DNA of 64,000 nt from Anaerolineales bacterium (GTDB lineage: Bacteria > Chloroflexota > Anaerolineae > 4572-78 > J111), in the NCBI GenBank assembly GCA_015075185.1, contig JABTUW010000001.1, positions 124,001 through 188,000 on the forward strand. Reading direction: 5' to 3'. Shown here in pieces: positions 26,320 through 34,815 of the stretch; positions within the stretch are counted from its first letter, which is position 1, and each line of letters begins with the position of its first letter. The notes beneath the pieces are model-generated. The model was not told the DNA's origin and did not search any database. It was given only the letters and a program-made list of their open reading frames with translations. A program made the position numbers and the translations under genes.

Positions 26320-26529
26320 TTATTTTTTCTCCAAGCTGAGCATCATTTTTAGCAGATGAACTCCATCCACCTCTCTAACAAGGTCATAGACGCGAACCAG
26401 GTCGTCATGGCTCGGTACAGTGCCGAGGAGGGTAACGCCTCCCCCGTGCCCATAAACCTTAAGGTTAGTCAGGTGACTTGTTTCACTGTTTGCCTGTAGC
26501 ATTGAATAGATCTTGCTTTGTGTGGTCAT
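26320..26529 (-). CDS. Small BON-domain protein
   Basis: 69 aa, a single BON (OsmY-type) domain: SHLTNLKVYGHGGGVTLLGTVPSHDDLVRVYDLV then VDGVHLLK. BON domains bind membranes or phospholipids and are common in osmotic-stress proteins. There is no signal peptide, so the location is unclear. A ribosome-binding site (GAGGAGGA) lies upstream of the ATG. Related to the two-domain BON protein at 53085. It lies downstream of the membrane-protein gene at 26660 with a 130-bp gap. Confidence 0.75.
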   Translation of the reverse strand: MTTQSKIYSMLQANSETSHLTNLKVYGHGGGVTLLGTVPSHDDLVRVYDLVREVDGVHLLKMMLSLEKK

Positions 26530-26659
26530 GCTGTTATCCTCCTCAAGGTCTTCAATTATAAAATTGCTTCATTATTTTTAGAGAGGTTAAAGCCCTCCAG
26601 AAGGGCATCCTTCCTGGTTCTTCTTTTGGGCTTTTTATGAACTTACCAAGGGGTTGAGC

Positions 26660-27091
26660 TTAGGGATAACCGGTGGTTACCTGCTCTCCTTCCGGCTCAT
26701 TTCTGGGGAAACGCCTGGCCCACAATCCGGAGAGCAGGATGGGTGAACCGCTCACCAACAGGGTCAATCCGGCTAAAACAAGAAGCTGGACCGTCGTCCG
26801 TTCGCCCGCGCCGATGATCTCCCTATTAGCAATCCATGTGGTCAAGAAATCATAACAAAGGGCCACAAACCAAAAGAATTTCAGTAATCCACTGAAAAAA
26901 TTACCCCGCCAAATGAAAATGCGGCGGGTATTGAGCACAAAGCCCAGGATGAGTCCGCTAAAAAGCAAAGCAGCGGCAATTTGAAAAGGGCCGCTTCCTA
27001 AAACCTTCAGAGTTCCATACACCGTAGCAAAAGCATCCCACACTGAGGCTAAGGCCAAGATAACCAGCAGAAATATTTCCATAACTGCCAT
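26660..27091 (-). CDS. Four-helix integral membrane protein, unknown function
   Basis: 143 aa, not recognised. Four hydrophobic segments can be seen: about 4-25, 35-52, 66-84 and 98-122, with positive residues after segments 2 and 4 (NTRRIFIWR, WARRFPRN). A second ATG lies three codons in. The gene is transcribed away from the response-regulator gene at 27361, and both have a CACCCA-box promoter in the shared 230-bp gap. Presumably an envelope-stress protein by association only. Confidence 0.7.
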   Translation of the reverse strand: MAVMEIFLLVILALASVWDAFATVYGTLKVLGSGPFQIAAALLFSGLILGFVLNTRRIFIWRGNFFSGLLKFFWFVALCYDFLTTWIANREIIGAGERTTVQLLVLAGLTLLVSGSPILLSGLWARRFPRNEPEGEQVTTGYP

Positions 27092-27142
27092 AGGTGTTTC
27101 TCTTTCTCATTTTTCTTTAAAAGTTTTCCTTCTATCTGTATC

Positions 27143-27265
27143 AGTTTATCGTATTTAGGCTTGTATTGACTACACTGAATTGGGTGGTTTCTTAACAGGA
27201 AAAGGGTTATTTTGGAAATAACCCTACCAGGAGCTTACTTTTTATTAATATCACCCAACTGGGCG
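27143..27265 (-). promoter_or_regulatory. CACCCA-box promoter of the membrane-protein gene
   Basis: Minus strand: dyad 27173-27186 (CACCCA-AT-TCAGTG), -35 TAGTCA at 27167-27172, 18-bp spacer, -10 TAAACT at 27143-27148. The dyad at 27252-27265 lies exactly 79 bp upstream and is shared with the divergent promoter. A 10-bp hairpin (27203-27212/27216-27225, AGGGTTATTT) sits between them. Confidence 0.6.
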
Positions 27266-27326
27266 AGACAATCTGCACTAAATTGCTCAGGTGGGTGTTG
27301 ACCTCCAAAGAGTTTTAAATTATGGT
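27252..27326 (+). promoter_or_regulatory. CACCCA-box promoter of the NarL-type regulator gene
   Basis: Plus strand: dyads at 27252-27265 (CACCCA-AC-TGGGCG) and 27284-27297 (TGCTCA-GG-TGGGTG), -35 TTGACC at 27298-27303, 17-bp spacer, -10 TATGGT at 27321-27326. The -10 overlaps the ATG at 27322, so the true translation start is probably the ATG at 27361. The regulator gene would be autoregulated if its product binds the dyads. Confidence 0.65.
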
Positions 27327-27360
27327 AGATGAAAAGGTGAGAAGTGGGCTTAAGAAGAAT

Positions 27361-28041
27361 ATGGAACCATTACGCATTCTGTTGGTGGACGATCACATTT
27401 TATTCCGTAAGGGGATAGCCTCTTTGATTTCTTCACGGTCAGACATGCAGGTAGTAGGGGAGGCGGGCGATGGCATCGAAGCTGTGACCGTTGCCCAGGA
27501 GACATGCCCCGATGTCGTCCTCTTAGATGTTAATATGCCCCGGCGTGACGGCCTGGAAACCGTGAAAGTTCTTAAACAGGAAATGCCGGCGCTAGAGATC
27601 GTTATGCTAACGATCTCGGATGATGATCAACACCTGTTTGAAGCTATCAAGAACGGCGCCAAGGGCTACCTATTAAAGAATTTAGAGCCTCCCCAACTGT
27701 ATGAAATGCTGGATAAGGTTCGCCAGGGCGAAGCCCCTATCTCCGGAATTATGGCCACCAAAATTCTGCGCGAATTTGGACAGCCGGCCCAAAACGAAAC
27801 CAAGCTGTCCGAGCCGGGCAATGAATTGACGCCACGGGAGATTCAGGTTTTGGAACAGGTGGTCAAAGGAGCCAGCAACAAGGATATTGCCGATAGTTTG
27901 CATATCGCCGAGAACACTGTAAAAATCCACCTGCGAAATATTCTGGAAAAGCTGCACGTCCAAAATCGGATCCAGGCCGCCGTTCACGCCGTCCGCAAGG
28001 GGTTAGTAGAAGATGGCGAAACAACCGCCTCAGAAGAATGA
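27361..28041 (+). CDS. NarL/FixJ-type response regulator
   Basis: 226 aa. The receiver domain is canonical: VDDH near the N-terminus, phospho-acceptor Asp in VVLLDVNMPRRD, Thr in MLTISDDD and Lys in YLLKN. The C-terminal LuxR-type helix-turn-helix is LTPREIQVLEQVVKGASNKDIADSLHIAENTVKIHLRNI (two parts). An in-frame ATG at 27322 would add 13 residues but overlaps the predicted -10 box. It carries the dyad motif in its own promoter and is the best candidate for the factor that binds it. The HisKA_3 kinase encoded at 31395 is a likely partner. Confidence 0.9.
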   Translation: MEPLRILLVDDHILFRKGIASLISSRSDMQVVGEAGDGIEAVTVAQETCPDVVLLDVNMPRRDGLETVKVLKQEMPALEIVMLTISDDDQHLFEAIKNGAKGYLLKNLEPPQLYEMLDKVRQGEAPISGIMATKILREFGQPAQNETKLSEPGNELTPREIQVLEQVVKGASNKDIADSLHIAENTVKIHLRNILEKLHVQNRIQAAVHAVRKGLVEDGETTASEE

Positions 28042-28061
28042 AGCAGGTCTGATCATTAACT

Positions 28062-28183
28062 CGCTCAACTGGGTGAGTAAACGTTAAAGTAGAAGGCGTC
28101 AAAAGAGCTACCAAAAATAGCTCTTTTTTTACTTTAAAACCGCCTAAGTGAGTGTGGTTATCATACTGGCGGAACGATATAAT
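28062..28183 (+). promoter_or_regulatory. CACCCA-box promoter of the pseudo-receiver/PP2C operon
   Basis: Distal dyad 28062-28075 (CGCTCA-AC-TGGGTG); proximal dyad 28141-28154 (CGCCTA-AG-TGAGTG), start-to-start distance 79 bp. Then -35 TGGTTA (28155-28160), 17-bp spacer and a perfect -10 TATAAT (28178-28183), 36 bp before the GTG start. Confidence 0.72.
28101..28130 (+). terminator. Rho-independent terminator of the response-regulator gene
   Basis: A 10-bp stem AAAAGAGCTA/TAGCTCTTTT (28101-28110, 28118-28127) is followed by TTT. It lies between the distal and proximal dyads of the next promoter, so it also insulates that promoter from readthrough. Confidence 0.8.
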
Positions 28184-28218
28184 GAGGCCGAGACTTTAAA
28201 GATTATTCTGGTAATATT

Positions 28219-28584
28219 GTGAACACTATCCGTGTCTTTGTTATTTCCGATAATTTAATGTTTAGCCGCGGCCTTAAGAGTTTGCTCACCTGCCAAGCCG
28301 AGGTGGAAATTGTTGGTGAAGAAACCAACATTGACCAAGCCATTCAACAAATGGAAATGCTGGGGCCTGATGTCATTATTATCAGCAATAGTGGCCGGAT
28401 GAGCGATTTTGCCCTGGAAGAAATGCGCCTTTTGAAGACAAAACCCGGGATCAAAGTTATTGGCTTGAGCCTTGAAAATAATGATCTCTTTATCTATCAT
28501 TCCACCCGCATGAAAGTCACCGGTGAAAAAGATTTGTTCACGGCTATTAAGTCTAATCACGTGCCCGTTGAGTTAGCCAGGTAG
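28219..28584 (+). CDS. Stand-alone pseudo-receiver domain protein
   Basis: 121 aa, receiver fold without output domain. The N-terminal VFVISDNLMFSRGLKSLL matches the start of NarL-type receivers, but the phospho-acceptor Asp is replaced by Ser (VIIISNSGRM), and the conserved Thr/Ser and Lys are absent (IGLSLENN; no K-P). It cannot be phosphorylated in the usual way and may act by binding partners. GTG start with only a weak ribosome-binding site. First gene of a likely operon with the PP2C phosphatase. Confidence 0.75.
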   Translation: MNTIRVFVISDNLMFSRGLKSLLTCQAEVEIVGEETNIDQAIQQMEMLGPDVIIISNSGRMSDFALEEMRLLKTKPGIKVIGLSLENNDLFIYHSTRMKVTGEKDLFTAIKSNHVPVELAR

Positions 28585-28656
28585 AGCTGGCAAGAGCGTA
28601 GGTCCCCACCGGACAGGTGAAACTTCTCTGAATCCAGGCCAGACAGGAGTGGGTTT

Positions 28657-29478
28657 ATGGAAACTATGGCCCAGGCAACTGAAAAAACCCTGCAACTTGA
28701 GTCCGCTGCCTTCACCGACCCGGGTACACGGCGGACGGTCAATCAAGATACTATCTTCCATCAGACCGGCCAGACCTCGAGCGGGGATAATGTCGGCTTG
28801 TTCCTGGTTTGTGATGGCATGGGTGGGCATCAGGGGGGCGAGGTGGCCAGCCGAATTGCCGTTGATACGATTACCGCCGAGCTGGCCGATTTATTTACCT
28901 CAAATGACGGCTATACGGCTCCTTCTCTTTCAACCCTCCGCCAAAAGATAACCACTGCCGTTGGCAAGGCCAATACCCAAATTCGCCAGTATGCCCAAAA
29001 ACATGCCGATCGGACGCCCCACCTGGGTACTACCCTGACTTTGATGGTCATTTACGGTCCTAACGCTTCCATTATAAATGCGGGCGATGGCCGGGTCTAT
29101 GGCTGGCGCAAGGGTCAACTTATCCAGATTACGCGAGACCACTCTTTAGCCGCCGTCTTGGCCGAAGGAGGGGTCATTGATCAAACTAAAATTGCCCGCC
29201 ACCCGCAGAGCCACATTATTTTACGGGCGCTGGGGATTGAAGACCAGCTCAAAGTGGATGTGTATAACTGGGAAATTCAGGCGGGGGATAAGCTGCTGCT
29301 TTGCTCGGATGGCCTTTGGAAAGCATTTGAGAACCCAAACGAACTAGAGCAACGTCTGGCTAAAGATATTACCAGCGCCGACTTGTGCCAGCAGCTTGTC
29401 GGTGAAGCCAAGCAGCGCGACGGCTCAGACAATATCAGCGCCATTGTGGTGGCTATCCGTCTAGTCGTCGAATGTTAG
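28657..29478 (+). CDS. PP2C-type serine/threonine phosphatase
   Basis: 273 aa metal-dependent protein phosphatase of the PrpC/Stp type. Motifs in order: RRTVNQD near residue 26, FLVCDGMGGHQGGEVAS near 48-64, LGTTLTLMV, NAGDGRVYGWR (Gly-Asp-Gly instead of the usual Gly-Asp-Ser), LLCSDGLW and GSDNISAIVV. Metal-binding aspartates are present. CAGGAG lies 7 nt before the ATG. It would reverse Ser/Thr phosphorylation; no kinase of the Hanks type is in the window, so targets may be stressosome-like proteins. Confidence 0.9.
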   Translation: METMAQATEKTLQLESAAFTDPGTRRTVNQDTIFHQTGQTSSGDNVGLFLVCDGMGGHQGGEVASRIAVDTITAELADLFTSNDGYTAPSLSTLRQKITTAVGKANTQIRQYAQKHADRTPHLGTTLTLMVIYGPNASIINAGDGRVYGWRKGQLIQITRDHSLAAVLAEGGVIDQTKIARHPQSHIILRALGIEDQLKVDVYNWEIQAGDKLLLCSDGLWKAFENPNELEQRLAKDITSADLCQQLVGEAKQRDGSDNISAIVVAIRLVVEC

Positions 29479-29500
29479 CGGCAATGAAGAGGCTAAACTT

Positions 29501-30367
29501 ATGCTAAGTCAATATATTGAGCAGGCTGCTGCTCTGCAGAAGCCAGGCCAGCAGCTAGCCGGCGCTATCCATAAGTGGGTGCTGCAAGGCGGTAAGCCAG
29601 TTCGCCGGCTGGCCGACCTGCTGCACGGCACCTGGTTGGGCCATCCGCTGCATCCCGTGCTGACGGATGTGGTGGTTGGAGCCTGGACCCTGGGCGCGCT
29701 CTTTGACCTGATTTCACTGCGCTCTCCCTCACACCGGGCCAAACAAGCCGCCGATACCTTAACGGCTCTAGGTATTGTAGCGGCGCTGCCTACGGCCCTC
29801 AGCGGTGTGACCGACTTTTCCACCATTCCCCAATCGGCGGCCGGGGCAGGCCTGGCTCATGCCTTGACTGTCAAGGCCAGCTTGGGTACGTTTATTCTGT
29901 CGCTGTGGGCGCGGAAGAAGGGGCAGCGCGGCCAGGGCTTGTTCTGGTCTGCCCTGGGGCTGGCTCTTATTAGCCTCGGGGCCTATCTCGGCGGGCATCT
30001 TGTTTTTGGGAAACGGGTCGGCGTCAACCGGAGCGAACCCCTGTCACAGCCGGAAGCCTGGACTTCAGCACTACCTCTGGCAGACCTGCCCGAACATCAG
30101 CCAAAAGCCGTCGAAATAGAAGACCAGCCGGTACTGCTTTACCGCGACCAGCAGCAGGTCTACGCGGTCAGTGCCATCTGCCCCCACGCCAAAGGCCCCC
30201 TGGCCGAAGGCTCCTTTACTGGGTCGGAGGTCCAGTGTCCCTGGCACGATAGTGTTTTCGATTTACGTGGGGGCCACATAGTGCATGGACCAAGTACCTA
30301 TCCCCTGCCCTGTTACGAAGCTCGCTTGCGCAATGGACAGATTGAGGTACGCGCCGCCTCTGATTAA
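29501..30367 (+). CDS. DUF2231 membrane domain fused to Rieske [2Fe-2S] domain
   Basis: 288 aa. Residues 1-175 are a DUF2231-type membrane domain with four hydrophobic segments (LGHPLHPVLTDVVVGAWTLG; GVTDFSTIP). Residues about 188-285 are a Rieske domain with both cluster motifs intact, CPHAKGPLAEG and CPWHDSVFD, two Cys and two His. It probably passes electrons at the membrane. It sits 22 bp after the phosphatase gene and 19 bp before the flavin oxidoreductase gene, suggesting a shared redox function. Confidence 0.88.
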   Translation: MLSQYIEQAAALQKPGQQLAGAIHKWVLQGGKPVRRLADLLHGTWLGHPLHPVLTDVVVGAWTLGALFDLISLRSPSHRAKQAADTLTALGIVAALPTALSGVTDFSTIPQSAAGAGLAHALTVKASLGTFILSLWARKKGQRGQGLFWSALGLALISLGAYLGGHLVFGKRVGVNRSEPLSQPEAWTSALPLADLPEHQPKAVEIEDQPVLLYRDQQQVYAVSAICPHAKGPLAEGSFTGSEVQCPWHDSVFDLRGGHIVHGPSTYPLPCYEARLRNGQIEVRAASD

Positions 30368-30386
30368 GGAAAGGACAAGTTCTTAA

Positions 30387-31343
30387 ATGACTGAAATTGG
30401 TTATGCTCTCTCCAGCGAGGAACACCGGCCCAATGATTTGGTGCGCTATGCGCAGCGGGCGGAAGAAGTCGGCTTTTCCTTTGCTTTAATTTCGGACCAT
30501 TTTCACCCCTGGATAGATCAGCAGGGTCATAGTCCCTTTGTCTGGAGCGTGATTGGGGGAATTGCCCAGGCTACCCAACGATTACGGCTGGGTACAGGTG
30601 TTACGTGCCCGATGCTCCGGATTCACCCGGCGATTATAGCTCAAGCGGCCGCCACCGCCGCGGCGATGATGCCAGGCCGTTTCTTTCTGGGAGTCGGCAC
30701 CGGCGAAAACTTGAACGAGCATATTTTGGGCGACCACTGGCCGCCATATGAAATTCGCCTGGACATGTTAGAAGAAGCCGTCGAGGTCATCCGCCTCCTG
30801 TGGCAGGGCGGCAACCAGAGTTACTGGGGAGTATATTATACCGTGGAAGATGCCCGGATTTACACCCTGCCCGAGTCGCTCCCACCCATTATGGTCGCCG
30901 GCAGCGGGCCGAGCAGCGCCGAAGCAGCCGGCTACCTGGGCGATGGTTTTATCAGCACCTCACCCAAGGCCGAGCTGGTGCAAAAGTTTCAGGAAGCAGG
31001 GGGAGAAAACAAACCCTGCTACGGCCAATTGACCGTCTGCTGGGCCGAGGATGAAGCCGAGGCACGGCGCACTGTTCACCAAATTTGGCCCAACGCCGGC
31101 TTAACGGGCGAGCTAACCCAGGAACTGCGCACACCGGCCCACTTTGAACAAGCGGCTAAAATGGTTAAAGAAGAGGACATCGCCGAGAAAGTGACTTGCG
31201 GCCCCGACCCACAGCGCCACCTGGCCAGCCTGCAAAAATTTATTGATGCCAGCTACGAGTACGTTTATGTCCACCAAATCGGCCCGGACCAGGAAGGCTT
31301 CTTCCGTTTTTACCAGCGCGAAATCCTGCCGAAGTTCCGTTAG
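30387..31343 (+). CDS. LLM-class flavin/F420-dependent oxidoreductase
   Basis: 318 aa bacterial-luciferase-like TIM barrel, closest in pattern to the F420-dependent glucose-6-phosphate dehydrogenase-like family: EIGYALSSEEHRPNDLVRYAQRAEEVG, ISDHFHPW, GTGVTCP, FLGVGTGENLNEH, and VAGSGPSSAEAAGYLGDG. The cofactor is probably coenzyme F420, but FMN cannot be excluded. It is the last gene of the operon beginning at 28219. The substrate is unknown. Confidence 0.85.
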   Translation: MTEIGYALSSEEHRPNDLVRYAQRAEEVGFSFALISDHFHPWIDQQGHSPFVWSVIGGIAQATQRLRLGTGVTCPMLRIHPAIIAQAAATAAAMMPGRFFLGVGTGENLNEHILGDHWPPYEIRLDMLEEAVEVIRLLWQGGNQSYWGVYYTVEDARIYTLPESLPPIMVAGSGPSSAEAAGYLGDGFISTSPKAELVQKFQEAGGENKPCYGQLTVCWAEDEAEARRTVHQIWPNAGLTGELTQELRTPAHFEQAAKMVKEEDIAEKVTCGPDPQRHLASLQKFIDASYEYVYVHQIGPDQEGFFRFYQREILPKFR

Positions 31344-31394
31344 GGACGTTTTTAGCCTGCTTAAGCGGGCTTTCAGCTATCATAGCCGCGCGTT

Positions 31395-34034
31395 TTAACG
31401 CTCGGCGGACTGATAAAGCAGAATAACCTCGGTGCCCTTACCCGGCCTACTCTCGATTTCCAGGCGGCCGCCAATACTTTCCATACGCTCGCGCATTATT
31501 TTTAGACCAAAGCTAGATACTTTTTCCGTCGGCAGATCAAAACCCTGGCCTTCATCCTTGATCTTGATCCGTACCTGGCCAGCCTGGTAACTGAGATGCA
31601 GGAGGGCTTTGTTCACCTGGGCGTGCTTACGCACGTTGATCAAAGCTTCTTGGATGGTGCGGATCAGCGAAATGGCTGCATCGGCTGGAAATTCAAAATG
31701 CGCCTCGTCGTCTTCAAGGACAAGTTCGATATCCAGCTTATAAAACCGTCTATACTTGTCAATATACTGGCGCAGGGTCTCCAGGAAATTAATCTCCGTC
31801 GAGGGCGCGGTCCGGAGGTTGAAAATTTCACCACGGATATCGGTATAAGCCTCGCCAACAATTTGCTTTAACTCGCGCAGATTGGCTCTCGCCTCGGCCA
31901 GCCGCTTTGATTCGAGCAGCTCGTGGGTCAGAGTTACTTTTAGGTTCAGATAACCCAAAGCCTGGGCTACATTATCATGCAGTTCCTGAGCCAGGCGGTG
32001 CCGCTCTCGAATCTCGGCCAAAAGCGCCAGGGATTGCTGGGCCGCTTCGGCTTCGGTCCGGGCCTGGCGCTCCGCATGGTACAGCCTGGCCCGTTCAATG
32101 GCTTGGGCACACTGGCGGGCCAGGGTCAGCATAAAAGCTTGCTCATCCTCACTGAAGGAGCGAACCCGGCTAAAGCTCAAGCGAATCCCGCCCAATGTGC
32201 GCTGCCTCAGTTTTAGGGGCAGGGTCACCAAAGCCTCATAACCACGCAAGTCCTCCCTTGGCAGCTCGGGATAACGCGCCCTTAACATTTCCGCCGACTC
32301 GATAAAAAGAGGAACGCCGCTGCGGGCGGTCTCGCTCAGGGGCGTTGGCTCGGAGAGAGGGAGAAAACGCCAATTGGCCATCCAACTGGATGGGTAGCCA
32401 AAGTAATGCAAGCGTTCCAATTGTTCTCTTGGCAGGTCTAGCAAGGCAATCAAGCCCGCTTCTGCCCCCGTCATCTTTAATGCCTGGACAATCACCCTGG
32501 CGACCTGAGTTGGGGTAATCGCTCTGGATAGGGCTACGGTAACAGCCTGCAAGCCGGTAATTCGTTCGGCCGCTTCTTCCGCCTCCTGGCGGGCTTGTTG
32601 TTCAGCCTGATAGGCGCGGGCGTTATCCAGGGCAACAGCAGCCCGGCGAGCCAGCTCTTCGGCCAGGGCCAGGTCTTGCTCATCATAACGGCGGCCCGAC
32701 TCGGCCCAGACAAAGAGCATGACTCCCAAGACTCGCTCCCGGGCGACCAGGGGCACGACCATAGCCGAACGCAAGTGGAGATCGCGCAGGAATTGATAAT
32801 GTTCGGCGTCCTGGGCGCCGGCCTCGAGCATGGCCTCAGTTATCTCCGGGTAAAGCTCTGACTGGCCACGCTGCCAGGGTTGAGCTTGTTTAGCCAGTTC
32901 CTCCGGCCGGGCCGGGTAGCGCCGCTGCATTTCGCGGGCCAGGGCCAATTTGTCCGGATCGGTATGGGCCACCGTCACATCTTGGACCGTCACGCCATCT
33001 TCCTCAATAAGTGTAACAGCACACCAGTCAGCCAGAACAGGGACGGCCAGTTCGGCCACATGCGAGAGCCGCACCGAATAATCCAGTGAACTAGCTAAAA
33101 CTTTACCCGCCTCGGCCAGGAGACGCTCGGTCCGTTCAGCGCGCTTGCGCTCGGTAATATCCAGGACCATAATATAAAAGCCAAGGACCTGTCCCTCCAC
33201 CCCCTGGCGCGGCACATAGGTAGCCAGCACGGTTTTGTCGCCCTCGGGGTAGGTAAAGGTGTTTTCAAAGGTCACCTGCTCGCCGGCCATCACTGTCTCG
33301 ATATAAGGCCGCACCTGCTCATATCTCTCCGGCCCGTTCAACTCACTTATCGTGCGGCCCACAATTTGCTCCCGCGGCCGGCCGAACCACTTTTCGTAGG
33401 CGGCGTTGACAAACTGATAGCGCTGCTCCTGGTCTACCTCGGCAATAAGGCCCGGCACCGCATCGGTGATGACCCGCAGTTGCTCTTCGCGCTCGCGCAG
33501 CTTGCGTTCCGTCTCCTTGCTCTGACGGAGGGCCTCCTCTGCCCGCGCTTTCTCAACAGCAGACCCTAATGATTGTTCCTGGGCATGTTTACTCGTGGTA
33601 ATATCGAGATGCGAAACGACCACACCGCCCAACTCCTCCGGTAAACGGGTCGCCGTCATCTGATACCAGCGCTCCCCGGCGGGCGAAGGGCAGGGGTAGT
33701 TTAGGGTAAAGAGGGTTGTCTGACCCTGCAAAACCGCTTGCAGCCCCAGCAAAGCCTTCTGAGCAATGTCGGCAAATTCACCCTGAGCCTGGCGGCAGAC
33801 CTCCAGGTAATTCACGCCCACGCCGACGGCGGAGAGTGAATCTTCGCCGCCATTTTCGCGAGCGAAACGCAGCCAGGTTTCGTTGACAGCCGTAATAGCG
33901 CCGGTCTGGTCTAATACGGCTACGGAGGCAATGAATGAACTCATAAGGGTTTGATCGGACTCCCTCCAGACTGGCTGTGGGTCCGCGGCTACCTTTTTCA
34001 GAATTGGCTCACTCTCCCAGGGGGACGAGTGCAT
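31395..34034 (-). CDS. PAS/GAF sensor histidine kinase (NarX-type)
   Basis: 879 aa, no membrane segment, so a cytoplasmic sensor. Order: PAS (about 30-150), PAS (about 180-300, EQLRVITDAVPGLIAEVDQE), GAF (about 305-480), coiled coil, GAF (about 495-640), HisKA_3 dimerisation domain with phospho-His in ERHRLAQELHDNVAQAL near 680, and HATPase (DEGQGFDL, SSFGLKIMRERMESIGG). HisKA_3 kinases phosphorylate NarL-type regulators, so the regulators at 27361 and 55280 are the expected partners. GAGGAG precedes the ATG. Confidence 0.92.
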   Translation of the reverse strand: MHSSPWESEPILKKVAADPQPVWRESDQTLMSSFIASVAVLDQTGAITAVNETWLRFARENGGEDSLSAVGVGVNYLEVCRQAQGEFADIAQKALLGLQAVLQGQTTLFTLNYPCPSPAGERWYQMTATRLPEELGGVVVSHLDITTSKHAQEQSLGSAVEKARAEEALRQSKETERKLREREEQLRVITDAVPGLIAEVDQEQRYQFVNAAYEKWFGRPREQIVGRTISELNGPERYEQVRPYIETVMAGEQVTFENTFTYPEGDKTVLATYVPRQGVEGQVLGFYIMVLDITERKRAERTERLLAEAGKVLASSLDYSVRLSHVAELAVPVLADWCAVTLIEEDGVTVQDVTVAHTDPDKLALAREMQRRYPARPEELAKQAQPWQRGQSELYPEITEAMLEAGAQDAEHYQFLRDLHLRSAMVVPLVARERVLGVMLFVWAESGRRYDEQDLALAEELARRAAVALDNARAYQAEQQARQEAEEAAERITGLQAVTVALSRAITPTQVARVIVQALKMTGAEAGLIALLDLPREQLERLHYFGYPSSWMANWRFLPLSEPTPLSETARSGVPLFIESAEMLRARYPELPREDLRGYEALVTLPLKLRQRTLGGIRLSFSRVRSFSEDEQAFMLTLARQCAQAIERARLYHAERQARTEAEAAQQSLALLAEIRERHRLAQELHDNVAQALGYLNLKVTLTHELLESKRLAEARANLRELKQIVGEAYTDIRGEIFNLRTAPSTEINFLETLRQYIDKYRRFYKLDIELVLEDDEAHFEFPADAAISLIRTIQEALINVRKHAQVNKALLHLSYQAGQVRIKIKDEGQGFDLPTEKVSSFGLKIMRERMESIGGRLEIESRPGKGTEVILLYQSAER

Positions 34035-34062
34035 CCTTAGCTCCTCATTTTTCGCAACGCGG

Positions 34063-34272
34063 CATGGACTACACTACGCCATTGCCGGCGACTACCCGGC
34101 GGCCTGGCGTGATAACCCTCACGATTCATTCGATTTTTGCGGAGTGGCTTGCGGCATCGCCGCTCCTTCTCTTGCAGAGGATCAACATGCACGCTTATTT
34201 GACCAACAGATGGGTGTCCGCACCAAGCCCAAGAGAGCGAAGATAAAATCCAAAGCGTTAACAGGAGGGTAA
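34063..34272 (+). pseudogene. Possible coding remnant of unknown gene
   Basis: One plus-strand frame has gene-like codon use (G/C at third positions) over 70 codons: HGLHYAIAGDYPAAWRDNPH, then SFDFCGVACGIAAPSLAEDQ and a basic end (TKPKRAKIKSK), stopping at 34270-34272. It has no start codon and its upstream part overlaps the 5' end of the minus-strand kinase gene. I do not recognise the family. It could be the 3' end of a gene truncated by rearrangement. Confidence 0.3.
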
Positions 34273-34639
34273 GGAAGGTTGGGAGGGTCTATTTCAAGTG
34301 AAAAGACAAAGCACTTAGGCAAAGGTTATGGAAAAAATTTGTTCCGACTAAAAACCGCTACCCTCGCAAAGTGAAGATAGCGGCCGGCGCCGGCTTTGCC
34401 AATACCTATAAGCAAAAACTGGGTATCAGTCTCGCAATTGTAATTTTTCTAACTTTTTGCCTTCACGGGTGATTATACTGCCATTTGTTGAAATGTCAAC
34501 GGTCATGCTATTCCAATCCGAATATTTATCTCCCTCTCAGTACTTGGTAGAGGAATCTTTACAACCCGCATCTGGTCAGTTAGATGGATTAGGGTAATTA
34601 TCCTTATTAGGAAATAGCTCATCCAATTTAGGTAAAAAT

Positions 34640-34683
34640 AGCTCAGGTTAGTGATAGTCAGGAAAATGAAATGGTTATATAAT
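34640..34683 (+). promoter_or_regulatory. CACCCA-box promoter of the winged-helix gene
   Basis: Dyad 34640-34653 (AGCTCA-GG-TTAGTG), -35 TAGTCA at 34655-34660, 17-bp spacer, perfect -10 TATAAT at 34678-34683. The gene start at 34816 leaves a leader of about 125 nt. I see no second dyad at about 79 bp. The rest of 34273-34640 is AT-rich with no gene that I can support. Confidence 0.6.
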
Positions 34684-34815
34684 AGTTTAACCCTCATTGA
34701 TAACTCCTCGTTGTTTTAAAAAGTCGTCAATAATAGAAAACTGTGAAGCCCGCAAAAGTTGTGTTGCGGGTACTTTTATCTAACCAAGGGTGTGTGTAGC
34801 TAAGGGAGGCCAACA

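Noticed and set aside
34503..34697. 64-codon minus-strand frame in the AT-rich gap
   Set aside because: Only hydrophobic AT-rich codons; it overlaps the predicted winged-helix promoter.
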